A stretch of 64,000 nt of DNA, taken from assembly GCA_045807125.1 (NCBI GenBank), contig JBJMHZ010000034.1, positions 19,188 to 83,187 on the forward strand. The letters are read 5' to 3'. The DNA comes from JBJMHZ01 sp045807125 (GTDB lineage Bacteria; Actinomycetota; Actinomycetes; JAWWOL01). Numbering within the stretch: position 1 is the first letter of the stretch; every line of letters begins with the position of its first letter. Below, in pieces: positions 56,309-64,000 of this stretch. The notes below the pieces were generated by a model that saw nothing but the letters and a program-made list of their open reading frames with translations, did not search any database and was not told where the DNA came from. A program made the position numbers and the translations under genes.

Positions 56309-58681
56309 ATGACGACCGACACCGAGCCGGCTCCGCCGGACGCGCGCGAGACCGCCGCCGAGGGCCGGCCGGCCGGGCGGCGACTCGACGCCAGCGACGC
56401 GCCGCGCCTGCTGGAGGGCCTCAACGACCAGCAGCGCAAGGCCGTGCTCCACGAGGGGTCGCCGCTGCTGGTGATCGCCGGCGCCGGGTCGGGCAAGACG
56501 AGGGTGCTCACCCATCGCATCGCCTACCTGCTGGCGGCCCGCGACGCGCGCCCTGGGCAGATCCTCGCCATCACGTTCACCAACAAGGCGGCCGGCGAGA
56601 TGAAGGAGCGGGTCGCCGCGCTGATCGGCGGCAGGGCGGCCGCGCCGATGTGGGTCATGACCTTCCACTCGGCCTGCGTGCGCATCCTGCGCGAGCAGGT
56701 CAAGAAGCTCGGGATGTCGTCGTCGTTCTCGATCTACGACCAGGCCGACTCGGTGCGGCTCGTCGGGCTGGTGCTGCGCCGGCTCGACCTCGACCCCAAG
56801 CGCTTCCCGCCGCGATCGGTCGCGGCCCAGATCAGCAACCTGAAGAACGAGCTGGTCGACTGGGAGACCTTCGGCTCCAAGGCCGCCAACCACACCGAGC
56901 GGCAGCTCGCCGAGATCTACTCCGCCTACCAGTCCTCGCTCGTGCAGGCCAACGCCTTCGACTTCGACGACCTCATCATGACGTCGGTCAACCTGCTCCA
57001 GGCGTTCCCCGACGTCGCCGAGCACTACCGGCGGCGCTTCCGGCACGTGCTCGTCGACGAGTACCAGGACACCAACCACGCGCAGTACGTGCTCGTCCGC
57101 GAGCTCGTCGGCGGCGCGGTCGGCCACCGCGAGCGGCGCACCGTCGACGGCGAGCTCGTGCGCCCGGCGCCCGGTGGCGACGGACCGCACGTGGAGCCGG
57201 CCGAGCTCTGCGTGGTCGGCGACGCCGACCAGGCGATCTACGCCTTCCGCGGCGCCACGATCCGCAACATCCTCGAGTTCGAGCGCGACTACCCGGCGGC
57301 CACCACGATCCTGCTGGAGCAGAACTACCGCTCCACCCAGACGATCCTGACGGCGGCCAACGCCGTCATCTCCCGCAACCCCGACCGCAAGCCCAAGAAC
57401 CTCTGGTCCGACGCCGGCTCCGGCGCGCGCATCGTCGGCTACGTCGCCGACAACGAGCACGACGAGGCCGCGTTCGTCAGCGAGGAGGTCGACCGGCTCT
57501 CCGACGAGGGCGACGTGCGCCTCGCCGACGTCGCGGTCTTCTACCGCACCAACGCGCAGAGCCGCGTGTTCGAGGAGGTCTTCATCCGCCGCGGCCTGCC
57601 GTACAAGGTCGTCGGCGGCGTGCGGTTCTACGAGCGACGCGAGATCCGCGACATGCTCGCCTACCTGCGGGCGCTGGCCAACCCGACCGACGTCGTGTCG
57701 ATGCGCCGCATCCTCAACGTGCCCAAGCGCGGCATCGGCGACCGGGCCGAGGCCTGCGTCGATGCGCTCGCGGAGCGCAGGCGCATCCCGTTCGCCGAGG
57801 CTCTCGCGCGCTGCGAGGAGGCGCCGGGCATCGCCAGCCGATCGGTCAACGCGGTCAAGGAGTTCGTCGCGCTGATGGACGAGCTGCGCGCAGCGGTGAT
57901 CGGCGGCGCCGGCCCGGCAGCGGTGCTCGAGGACGTCATGACCAAGTCCGGCTACCTCGCCGAGCTGCAGGGCAGCGAGGACCCGCAGGACCAGAGCCGC
58001 GAGGACAACCTCCGCGAGCTCGTCGCCGTCGCGCAGGAGTACGAGGACTCGGTGGACGGCGGCGACCTTGCGGGCTTCCTCGAGCGGGTGGCGCTCGTCG
58101 CCGACGCCGACGAGATCCCGGACGCGGACGAGGGCGGCGGCGTCGTCACGCTCATGACGCTGCATACCGCCAAGGGCCTGGAGTTCCCGGTGGTGTTCCT
58201 CAGCGGCCTCGAGGACGGCGTGTTCCCCCACCAGCGCACGCTGGGCGACCCGAAGGAGCTCGAGGAGGAGCGGCGGCTGGCCTACGTCGGCATCACCCGC
58301 GCGCGGCGCCGGCTCTACCTGTCACGGGCCGCCATCCGGTCCTCGTGGGGGTCGCCGCAGGCCAATCCGGCGTCGCGCTTCCTCGACGAGGTGCCGCCCG
58401 ACCTCGTCGAGTGGCGGCGGGCGGAGGCTTCGGTGTCCGGCTTCTCGGCCAGCAACGCGATGATGCGGCGCTTCGACGCTGGCGCCGGCCGGCCGGGCCC
58501 GGGCATGCGGCGGGTCGTCGCGCTCGAGCCGGGCGACCGGGTCAACCACGACACCTTCGGCCTCGGCACGGTGGTCTCGGTCAGCGGACGGCCCGACGAC
58601 CCGCAGGTCGCGATCGACTTCGGCGCGCAGGTGGGGCAGAAGCGGCTGATGCTCCGCTACGCCCCGCTCGAGAAGCTCTGA
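56309..58681 (+). CDS. pcrA: ATP-dependent DNA helicase PcrA/UvrD
   Basis: 790 aa from ATG 56309 (GAGGGG 4 bp upstream; a TAGGAT at 56294 may be the -10 element). Superfamily 1A motifs: LNDQQRKAV (Q motif), AGAGSGKT (57-64), FTNKAAGEMKER, VDEYQDTN, GDADQAIYAFRGA, QNYRST, LMTLHTAKGLEFPVVFLSGLEDGVFP, EERRLAYVGITRARRRL. The C-terminal Tudor-like RNA-polymerase-binding segment (VNHDTFGLGTVVSVSG) is present. A 35-40 residue His/Arg/Pro-rich insert (GAVGHRERRTVDGELVRPAP) separates motif II from GDADQ, where PcrA has only a few residues. Confidence 0.95.
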   Translation: MTTDTEPAPPDARETAAEGRPAGRRLDASDAPRLLEGLNDQQRKAVLHEGSPLLVIAGAGSGKTRVLTHRIAYLLAARDARPGQILAITFTNKAAGEMKERVAALIGGRAAAPMWVMTFHSACVRILREQVKKLGMSSSFSIYDQADSVRLVGLVLRRLDLDPKRFPPRSVAAQISNLKNELVDWETFGSKAANHTERQLAEIYSAYQSSLVQANAFDFDDLIMTSVNLLQAFPDVAEHYRRRFRHVLVDEYQDTNHAQYVLVRELVGGAVGHRERRTVDGELVRPAPGGDGPHVEPAELCVVGDADQAIYAFRGATIRNILEFERDYPAATTILLEQNYRSTQTILTAANAVISRNPDRKPKNLWSDAGSGARIVGYVADNEHDEAAFVSEEVDRLSDEGDVRLADVAVFYRTNAQSRVFEEVFIRRGLPYKVVGGVRFYERREIRDMLAYLRALANPTDVVSMRRILNVPKRGIGDRAEACVDALAERRRIPFAEALARCEEAPGIASRSVNAVKEFVALMDELRAAVIGGAGPAAVLEDVMTKSGYLAELQGSEDPQDQSREDNLRELVAVAQEYEDSVDGGDLAGFLERVALVADADEIPDADEGGGVVTLMTLHTAKGLEFPVVFLSGLEDGVFPHQRTLGDPKELEEERRLAYVGITRARRRLYLSRAAIRSSWGSPQANPASRFLDEVPPDLVEWRRAEASVSGFSASNAMMRRFDAGAGRPGPGMRRVVALEPGDRVNHDTFGLGTVVSVSGRPDDPQVAIDFGAQVGQKRLMLRYAPLEKL

Positions 58682-59664
58682 GCCTCCGTCCGCACCCACC
58701 GGTCCACCCAGTCGTCCACCAGGCGCCACTGCGCGTAGAGCCACCGCTCCAGGTCGGCCGGGCTGGCCGGGATCTCCGACCGCGGCACCAGCCGGGCATG
58801 CACGACGAGGTCCCGATCGACCGGCAGCGACCACCACCGGCGCTCGCCAGACCCGCCGCCCAGCCCGCTGTGCGCGATGACGAGGACGTCCGCGTCCGGC
58901 GCACCGGCCAAGGCGGCGAGGGCTCCACCGGGGTACGGCGCGAGGACGTGGCGCATCCGCCGGGCCTGGCGCGCGCGGGCGAACGTCCGCCGGTGCAGCA
59001 GCCGGGCGATCCGCACCCGGCGGCGCTCCTCGGTGAAGTTGCCGCCCTCCGGGAAAAGCAGCATGGCGTCGCCGGTCCCCATGCCGGCGGCGGCGTCGGT
59101 GATGGCCGCCTTCGTCCGCCGCCCCGCGCCCGGTCGCACGAAGCAGGAGGGCAGGCGGGACAGGACGAGCTCGACGCCCGGTTCGAGGCGCATCGCCGTG
59201 CGCAGCACGATGCGTGGCCGTACCCGCCACTGCGACAGCAGCAGCCAGGCGAGGAGGAACGAGTCGCCCGGACCGGCGTGGCGGCTGAGGACGACCAGTG
59301 GCGTGGCCGCTCGTACGTCGTCGCCGGTCGCCGAGCCGGTCGCGAGCTCGACCCGCACGCCGAGCGTCCGGTCGACGGCGCGGGCGAGCCGGTCGAGGAA
59401 GCGGCGGGCGAGCGCGTACGCAGCCTCCTGATCGCGCGCGCGGCCGTGCCGGTGCAGGCCGGCGAGCTCGCCCAGGGCGCGCAGCTCGATCAGCGCGTAC
59501 GCGACGACGAGCGCCGCGGTGCGCAGCGGCAGCCGGCGGCGGCTCGCGACGGAGCCGAGCGCCGCGAGCGGCAGCAGCACCGGTGACGTGGCGACCAGGG
59601 TCACCTCGACGGCGAGCACGACGGGGACGACGACGGCGCGCCGCAGCAGCTGACCCGGCGTCAC
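58657..59664 (-). CDS. LPLAT-family acyltransferase (1-acylglycerol-phosphate acyltransferase-like)
   Basis: 335 aa from GTG 59664, in GTGA overlap with the patatin gene. Hydrophobic N-terminus (VVVPVVLAVEVTLVATSPVLLPLAAL), then the acyltransferase motif SRHAGPGDSF (HxxxxD), RTAMRLEPGVELVLSRL, FPEGGNFT (motif III). Probably membrane-associated phospholipid or lysophospholipid acylation. Its end overlaps pcrA by 25 bp, convergent. Confidence 0.87.
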   Translation of the reverse strand: MTPGQLLRRAVVVPVVLAVEVTLVATSPVLLPLAALGSVASRRRLPLRTAALVVAYALIELRALGELAGLHRHGRARDQEAAYALARRFLDRLARAVDRTLGVRVELATGSATGDDVRAATPLVVLSRHAGPGDSFLLAWLLLSQWRVRPRIVLRTAMRLEPGVELVLSRLPSCFVRPGAGRRTKAAITDAAAGMGTGDAMLLFPEGGNFTEERRRVRIARLLHRRTFARARQARRMRHVLAPYPGGALAALAGAPDADVLVIAHSGLGGGSGERRWWSLPVDRDLVVHARLVPRSEIPASPADLERWLYAQWRLVDDWVDRWVRTEAQSFSSGA

Positions 59665-60503
59665 CGCTGCCCCGTACCGGCGAGGTGGGCGACGGTCGCC
59701 CGGTAGGCCAGCTCGATCCGTTCGCCGATGCGGGACATGTCGCGGTAGCGCAGGTTGGCGAGGCTCGAGTAGCGCGGCTGCTCCTCCACGCCCGTCGGCA
59801 GCACCTGCACGTCCACGCCCTCCGGCAGGGCGGCCAGGTCGGTGAAGAAGCGGTGCCTCCTGGCCAGCTCGAAGGAGACGAGGGCCACCTCCCACGGCGT
59901 GCGTGGCGCTTCGAGCGGCCGCTCGATGCGCCCGACGTGCAGGACGAAGATCCGGGTTGCGCCGAGCTCGAGCGCCCGGCCGACCGGGATGCTGTTGACG
60001 ATGCCGCCGTCCACGAAGTGCTCGCCGTCGATCTCGACCGGTGGCAGCAGTCCGGGGACGGCCGAGGAGGCCAGCACGGCCGGCACGACCGGGCCGCTGG
60101 TGAACCAGTGCTCGCTGGCCCGCTCGATCGACGCGGCCACGCACTGGAACGGCACTGCCAGCTCCTCGATCCGGCGGCCCGGCAGGTTGCGATCCAGCAG
60201 GTCGCGCAAGGGGTCGGCGGCGTGCAGGTGGGTGCCGGTCGTCACGAGGGTGCGCACCCTGGCGAACAGCGAGCCCCCGAGCACCCCGGTGCGCTCCACG
60301 TCGTCCCACATCGCGCAGAGCCGCTTCGCGCCCTCGACCGTCGGCTCGCCGGCGACGGCGGCGCCGTTGATGGCGCCGATCGACGTGCCGACCACGAGAT
60401 CCGGCCGGATCCCGCGCTCGAGCAGGGCGCGCAGCATGCCGGCCTCGCACGCGCCGAGCAGGCCGCCGCCGCCGAGCACGAACGCGGTCCGATGATCGCT
60501 CAC
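59661..60503 (-). CDS. Patatin-like phospholipase
   Basis: 280 aa from GTG 60503. Oxyanion-hole LGGGGLLGACEAGML, nucleophile GTSIGAINGA (GxSxG) and the catalytic Asp in VDGGIVNSIPV complete the Ser-Asp dyad. Cytosolic or membrane-associated hydrolysis of acyl lipids is expected. Coupled to an acyltransferase downstream, the pair could remodel phospholipid acyl chains. Confidence 0.93.
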   Translation of the reverse strand: MSDHRTAFVLGGGGLLGACEAGMLRALLERGIRPDLVVGTSIGAINGAAVAGEPTVEGAKRLCAMWDDVERTGVLGGSLFARVRTLVTTGTHLHAADPLRDLLDRNLPGRRIEELAVPFQCVAASIERASEHWFTSGPVVPAVLASSAVPGLLPPVEIDGEHFVDGGIVNSIPVGRALELGATRIFVLHVGRIERPLEAPRTPWEVALVSFELARRHRFFTDLAALPEGVDVQVLPTGVEEQPRYSSLANLRYRDMSRIGERIELAYRATVAHLAGTGQR

Positions 60504-60585
60504 GCCGACCCTGTACCCAGCCGGGCGCGCCCGCGGCCGGGCCCGCGCCCGGAAACTTGTCGGCGGGTTGCGCTACAAGGAAGCC

Positions 60586-61005
60586 ATGCAGAGCATGGGT
60601 CGGCGAGACGCCCCCGCCCGCGGGGGCAGCGGGCCAGGGCGGGTGCTGCTGTTCCGCGGCCGCGACGAGCAGCGCGGCGGCGCGGCGGCGACGGTCGAGC
60701 AGGCGGTGGCGGCCGGTCGGGTGGTGGCGATCGACTACGTCGACCGCGACGGAGCGGCCTCCGAGCGCGAGGTGGAGCCAGCCGGGCTTGTGCGGGGGCT
60801 CGACGGGTGGTACCTCGTCGGCCGGTGCCGGCTGCGCGGTGCGGGCCGGGCGTTCCGGCTCGACCGGGTGGCGTGGGCCCGGGAGGTCGACGAGCCGGTG
60901 CCCGTTCCGGCGCCCGCCGTCCAGGGCCTCGAGCCCGACGTCCCGGTGCGCCTGCGGCGGCCGGTGCCGGGCGCTGACCGGCTGGAGGTGGTGCCCGAGA
61001 CGTGA
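60586..61005 (+). CDS. Stand-alone WYL-domain protein
   Basis: 139 aa from ATG 60586 (AAGGAA 4 bp upstream). A WYL ligand-sensing domain covers about residues 35-95: VEQAVAAGRVVAIDYVDRDG, EVEPAGLVRGLDGWYLVGRC, AFRLDRVAWA. The HTH usually found before WYL is absent, and the remainder is Pro-rich. WYL domains bind nucleic acid or nucleotide ligands in DNA-damage and defence regulators. Ends close to helD. Confidence 0.75.
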   Translation: MQSMGRRDAPARGGSGPGRVLLFRGRDEQRGGAAATVEQAVAAGRVVAIDYVDRDGAASEREVEPAGLVRGLDGWYLVGRCRLRGAGRAFRLDRVAWAREVDEPVPVPAPAVQGLEPDVPVRLRRPVPGADRLEVVPET

Positions 61006-61097
61006 TCGCGCGGCGGCGGCAGCGCTCGGGGTTGGGCAGGACGGCGCGCTTTCTGGCACGCTTGAGAGCCCCCCTGCGCCCTGGACCGAGGAGCCGC

Positions 61098-63305
61098 ATG
61101 CTGCCCGAGCCGGCGAGCCGGCGTGACGAGCGCCGAGACGAGCGCCGAGACGAGCGCCGTGACGACGGCGATGCGCGCGTCGGGCCCGGCCAGCCGACCG
61201 GCCGCGAGCGCGAGCTCGCCGTCGAGCAGTACTACGTCGACGTCGTGTACGAGCGGCTCGCCGAGCTGCACGACGAGGCCGACGCCGCCCGGTCGGAGCG
61301 CATCACCGAGATCGACCCGGACCACGCCGGTTCGATCTACGAGCGCGACGTGATGGTGCACCGCTTCGACGAGCGGCTGCGGGTGCTCGAGTCGCAGGGC
61401 GAGGGCGTCGTCTTCGGCCGGCTCGACCTCGCCGAGGGCCGCACCTGGCGGATCGGCCGGATCGGCGTGCGCACCGCGGCCAGCGACGTGCTGGTGGTCG
61501 ACTGGCGCGCGCCGGCGGCCGCCCCCTTCTACCGGGCGACCCTGCGGCACCCCGACGGGGTCGCGCGGCGGCGGGTCATCACCTGCCGGGGGCAGCAGGT
61601 GCTCGACGTCGACGACGACGTCCTCGACGCCGCGGCGGCCGATCGGCTGGGTCTCGGCGCCGTCGGCGAGGGGGCGCTGATGAGCGCCTTGCAGCGGTCG
61701 CGCAGCCATCACATGCGCGACATCGTCGCGACCATCCAGCGCGAGCAGGACGAGGCGATCCGCGCGCCGGCGAGCGGCGTCGTCCGCATCGAGGGCGGCC
61801 CTGGCACCGGCAAGACGGTCGTCGCGCTGCACCGGGCGGCCTTCCTGCTGCACGAGCACCGGGACCGCTACCGCTACTCGGGCGTGCTCGTCGTCGGGCC
61901 GACGACGGTGTTCAGCCGCTACATCGAGCGGGTGCTGCCCTCGCTCGGCGAGACCAGCGCCACGCTGCGCTCACTGGGCGAGCTCGCCGACGGCCTGCGT
62001 GCGACGCGCTACGACGACGAGGCCGCCGCGGTCAAGGGCTCGTTGCGGATGGTGCGGGTGCTGAGGGCGGCCGTCGTGGCTGCGCTGCCGCCGTCACCAC
62101 CGCGGGCGTTCCTCGCCTCGCTCGGGGTGACGGTCCCGCTCGACCGCAGGGAGGTGGAGCGGGTCCGCCGCGACGTCGTGGCGTCGGCGGAGCGGGCCGG
62201 GGGCAGCTACGACCGGATGGCGCGGATGCTCGCCCGCACCGTGCTGCGCGCCTACCGCGCGGGGCTCGACCGCGACGCGAAGGCGGTCGACCGGGTCGAG
62301 GTCGACGACGTCCTCGACGACCAGGGCTTCCAGGAGTTCCTCGACGCGTGCTGGCCGCCGCTCGGCCCCGCCGCCGTGCTCGACCGGCTGCGCGACGCCG
62401 GGTTCGCCCGCGCGGTGGCCCGGCCGGCGCTCGACCCCGGCGAGGTGGAGCTGCTCCTCGCGTCGCTGTCCCGCCCCGGCGCGTCGACCCACGACGTCGC
62501 CCTGCACGACGAGCTCGCCCACCTCATCGGCGACATCGCCGCTCCGCGCGCCCGCGAGGACGAGGACGACCTCGAGGAGCCCGGCTACGCCGAGGTGACG
62601 ACCTTCGCCGACCGGGCCAGGCGCGAGGTGGCCCCGCGCGGCTCGGACTACGCCGGCTACGCCCACGTCATCGTCGACGAGGCGCAGGACGTGACGCCGA
62701 TGCAGTGGCGCATGCTCGGCCGGCGGGGGCGGCGCGCGTCGTGGACGATCGTGGGCGACCCGGCCCAGCGCAGCTGGGACGACGAGGCCGAGGCCGCGCG
62801 GGCCCGCCGGCAGGCCACCCGTGACCAGACCGAGCGGCTGTTCGTCTTCGCGACCAACTACCGGACGCCGGCCGAGGTCATCGCGCTCGCCGACGCGGTC
62901 CTCGACCGCCTCGACCCCGGCCGCGCCCGCCCGGTGGCGGTGCGCAGCACCGGGCGGGAGCCGACGATCGTCCCCGCGCCGCAGCCGGCCAGGGCGGTCG
63001 CCGACGCGGTGGAGCGGCTGCTCGCCGAGGTCGACGGCACCGTGGGGGTCATCGCCTCGGTGGCGGCCGCCCCGGCGCTGCGCGAGCGGGTCGAGCCCCT
63101 GTCCGAGCGGGTGCGGTGCGTCAGCAGCCTGGAGGCGAAGGGGCTCGAGTACGACGCGGTGGTCGTCGTCGCGCCGGCGCAGATCGCCGCCGAGGCCGCC
63201 ACCGGGCTGCGCCGGCTTTACGTCGCACTGACCCGCGCGACGCAGCGCCTCACCGTCATCGCGACCGACGACAGGGACGAGGCCCTGCTGACCCGCGTCG
63301 GCTGA
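61098..63305 (+). CDS. helD: HelD-type UvrD-like helicase
   Basis: 735 aa from ATG 61098 with GAGGAG upstream; GTG 61002 (767 aa) overlapping the WYL stop is less likely because of poor ribosome-binding spacing. Long coiled-coil N-terminus (EQYYVDVVYERLAELHDEADAAR), Walker A GGPGTGKT (233-240), HVIVDEAQDVTPMQWRML, GDPAQRSW, NYRTPAEV and LRRLYVALTRATQRL. The HelD layout releases RNA polymerase from stalled complexes and from rifamycin-type drugs; class II actinobacterial. Start carries an imperfect ERRD repeat. Confidence 0.9.
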   Translation: MLPEPASRRDERRDERRDERRDDGDARVGPGQPTGRERELAVEQYYVDVVYERLAELHDEADAARSERITEIDPDHAGSIYERDVMVHRFDERLRVLESQGEGVVFGRLDLAEGRTWRIGRIGVRTAASDVLVVDWRAPAAAPFYRATLRHPDGVARRRVITCRGQQVLDVDDDVLDAAAADRLGLGAVGEGALMSALQRSRSHHMRDIVATIQREQDEAIRAPASGVVRIEGGPGTGKTVVALHRAAFLLHEHRDRYRYSGVLVVGPTTVFSRYIERVLPSLGETSATLRSLGELADGLRATRYDDEAAAVKGSLRMVRVLRAAVVAALPPSPPRAFLASLGVTVPLDRREVERVRRDVVASAERAGGSYDRMARMLARTVLRAYRAGLDRDAKAVDRVEVDDVLDDQGFQEFLDACWPPLGPAAVLDRLRDAGFARAVARPALDPGEVELLLASLSRPGASTHDVALHDELAHLIGDIAAPRAREDEDDLEEPGYAEVTTFADRARREVAPRGSDYAGYAHVIVDEAQDVTPMQWRMLGRRGRRASWTIVGDPAQRSWDDEAEAARARRQATRDQTERLFVFATNYRTPAEVIALADAVLDRLDPGRARPVAVRSTGREPTIVPAPQPARAVADAVERLLAEVDGTVGVIASVAAAPALRERVEPLSERVRCVSSLEAKGLEYDAVVVVAPAQIAAEAATGLRRLYVALTRATQRLTVIATDDRDEALLTRVG

Positions 63306-63357
63306 GTCGCCCGAGTCGCCCGAGTCGCCCGAGTCGCCTGAGTCGCCCGAGTCGGTC
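63304..63357. repeat. 9-bp tandem repeat at the end of helD
   Basis: Six copies of GAGTCGCCC (the fourth ends CCT, the last ends GTC), beginning in the helD stop codon region. Repeats of this period are prone to length change. Confidence 0.85.
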
Positions 63358-63401
63358 GCGCGCCGGTCGAGCCGGGCAGCGGGACGATCCGGCGGCGGCC
63401 C

Positions 63402-64000
63402 TCAGATGCGCACGTGATGCCGGCGCAGGAACCCGAGCGGGTCGACGCGCTGGCCGTTCACCCACACCTCGAAGTGCAGGTGCGGGCCGGTGGACCGGCC
63501 CTCGCTGCCCTCGTACGCGATGACCTCGCCGACCCGGACGGTGCCGGAGCTGCGGACGATCCGCGACATGTGGCCGTAGAGGGTCATGACGCCGCCCGGG
63601 TGCACGATGCGGATCACCTGGCCGAAGCCGGAGGCCGGCCCCGCGTAGCTGATCCGCCCGGCGGCGGCTGCCCTGATCGGCGACCCGTACGGGCCGGCCA
63701 GGTCGATGCCCGGGTGGAAATCGCCGAGTGCGGAGCGGTAGCCGTACCCGCTGGTCAACGGACCGACGTCGGGCCGGACCCAGGCCGGCCGGCTCGATGC
63801 CGCTCCTGCCGCTCCTGCCGCCCCTGCCCCTCTCGCCGCCATGGCCGCCATGGCCGCCCGTGCCGCCTCCGGCGGCAGCGCCCCGCGCCGGGCCGAGCGG
63901 CTCGATCGACCGGGGCCGGTGCGGCCCGTGCCGGCTTCGCCGGCCGCCGCGGGCGAGACCGGCCGGGCCGCTGCCGGCCCGGCCGGCGCGGGGGCCGACC
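63402..64000 (-). CDS. M23-family metallopeptidase (5' truncated by window edge)
   Basis: C-terminal part of a LytM-type endopeptidase acting on peptidoglycan crosslinks. The peptidase domain (last about 125 codons) has the zinc ligands: LGDFHPGIDLAG (HxxxD) and GPHLHFEVWVNG (HxH), with GYRSALGDFHPGIDLA, LYGHMSRIVR. Upstream, the frame is open without stop to the window end and is Ala/Pro/Gly-rich linker, so the first Met in view (63851) is not the real start. Probably secreted; the signal sequence is outside the window. Confidence 0.9.
   Translation of the reverse strand, partial: SAPAPAGPAAARPVSPAAAGEAGTGRTGPGRSSRSARRGALPPEAARAAMAAMAARGAGAAGAAGAASSRPAWVRPDVGPLTSGYGYRSALGDFHPGIDLAGPYGSPIRAAAAGRISYAGPASGFGQVIRIVHPGGVMTLYGHMSRIVRSSGTVRVGEVIAYEGSEGRSTGPHLHFEVWVNGQRVDPLGFLRRHHVRI

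Noticed and set aside
61002..61097. GTG 61002 as helD start
   Set aside because: The Shine-Dalgarno-like GGAGG is about 13 bp away, and the added 32 residues are basic and unconserved, while ATG 61098 has GAGGAG close by.
1..64000. tRNA, rRNA, riboswitch or tmRNA genes
   Set aside because: None was recognised by eye. Divergent structured RNAs cannot be excluded without a covariance search.

Overview
The window is very GC-rich DNA (roughly 70-75% G+C by eye, strong GC3 bias, many GTG starts) from an actinomycete. A WhiB protein, a BldM-like regulator, a SigD/RsdA pair, a GroEL with a His-rich tail and a PspC-type sensor kinase all fit this. From memory, the backbone is collinear with the Mycobacterium tuberculosis segment rplM-rpsI-glmM ... 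glmS-nnrD-alr-tsaE-tsaB-rimI-tsaD-groES-groEL1 ... whiB3 ... sigD-rsdA ... DUF5319-guaB-guaB3-choD ... guaA, and with the Streptomyces whiD-bldM-sigma-guaB region. I cannot name the species. I saw no rRNA, tRNA or CRISPR.

Layout. 1-4.4 kb: the end of an ABC-F ATPase, ribosomal proteins L13/S9, glmM, a convergent HTH gene with no stop of its own, and a beta-carbonic anhydrase. 4.4-16 kb: cell-wall and housekeeping genes: glmS, nnrD, alr, a hydrolase, a uracil-DNA glycosylase fused to an acetyltransferase, and the t6A genes tsaE/tsaB/tsaD with rimI, interrupted by an acyl-CoA ligase. 16-18.1 kb: a degenerate polyprenyl synthase convergent with a UbiA-like membrane protein and a MenG/UbiE-type methyltransferase. 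18.4-20.8 kb: groES and groEL under two CIRCE operators. 21-27.3 kb: a developmental/stress regulator block: WhiB3/WhiD, a MerR-B12-type regulator, a TPR protein, a degenerate histidine kinase, a BldM orthologue lacking the phospho-acceptor Asp, SigD and its anti-sigma factor RsdA.

27.3-31.3 kb is an accessory island, of lower GC in places, between rsdA and the DUF5319 gene that normally lie close together. It holds an intact IS transposase, a two-gene toxin-antitoxin-like pair, a membrane-anchored HEPN-like protein, a DUF6907 gene and a C-terminal fragment of another, with strong hairpin terminators. 31.3-42.8 kb: DUF5319, guaB, guaB3, a semialdehyde dehydrogenase, a GMC oxidoreductase, a PlsY-like protein, an MFS permease, DegV and guaA. 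42.8-47.3 kb: a complete type III restriction-modification pair. 47.3-64 kb: a universal stress protein, an MFS permease, a PspC/sensor kinase/response regulator envelope-stress block, a GAF-SpoIIE-HATPase protein, PcrA, two lipid enzymes, a WYL protein, HelD and the C-terminal part of an M23 peptidase.

The most unusual signal is a family of intergenic repeat arrays at about 4.48, 11.92 and 34.57 kb. They are built from palindrome-rich units around GTGCACTGCA/AGTGCGCTGCCCC. In two of the three, outward 17-bp inverted repeats enclose direct internal units; the 34.6-kb array runs in the opposite orientation, and the 4.5-kb array lacks the left inverted repeat. Each array lies between the end of one transcription unit and the start of the next gene. 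They do not look like CRISPR, coding sequence or simple terminators.
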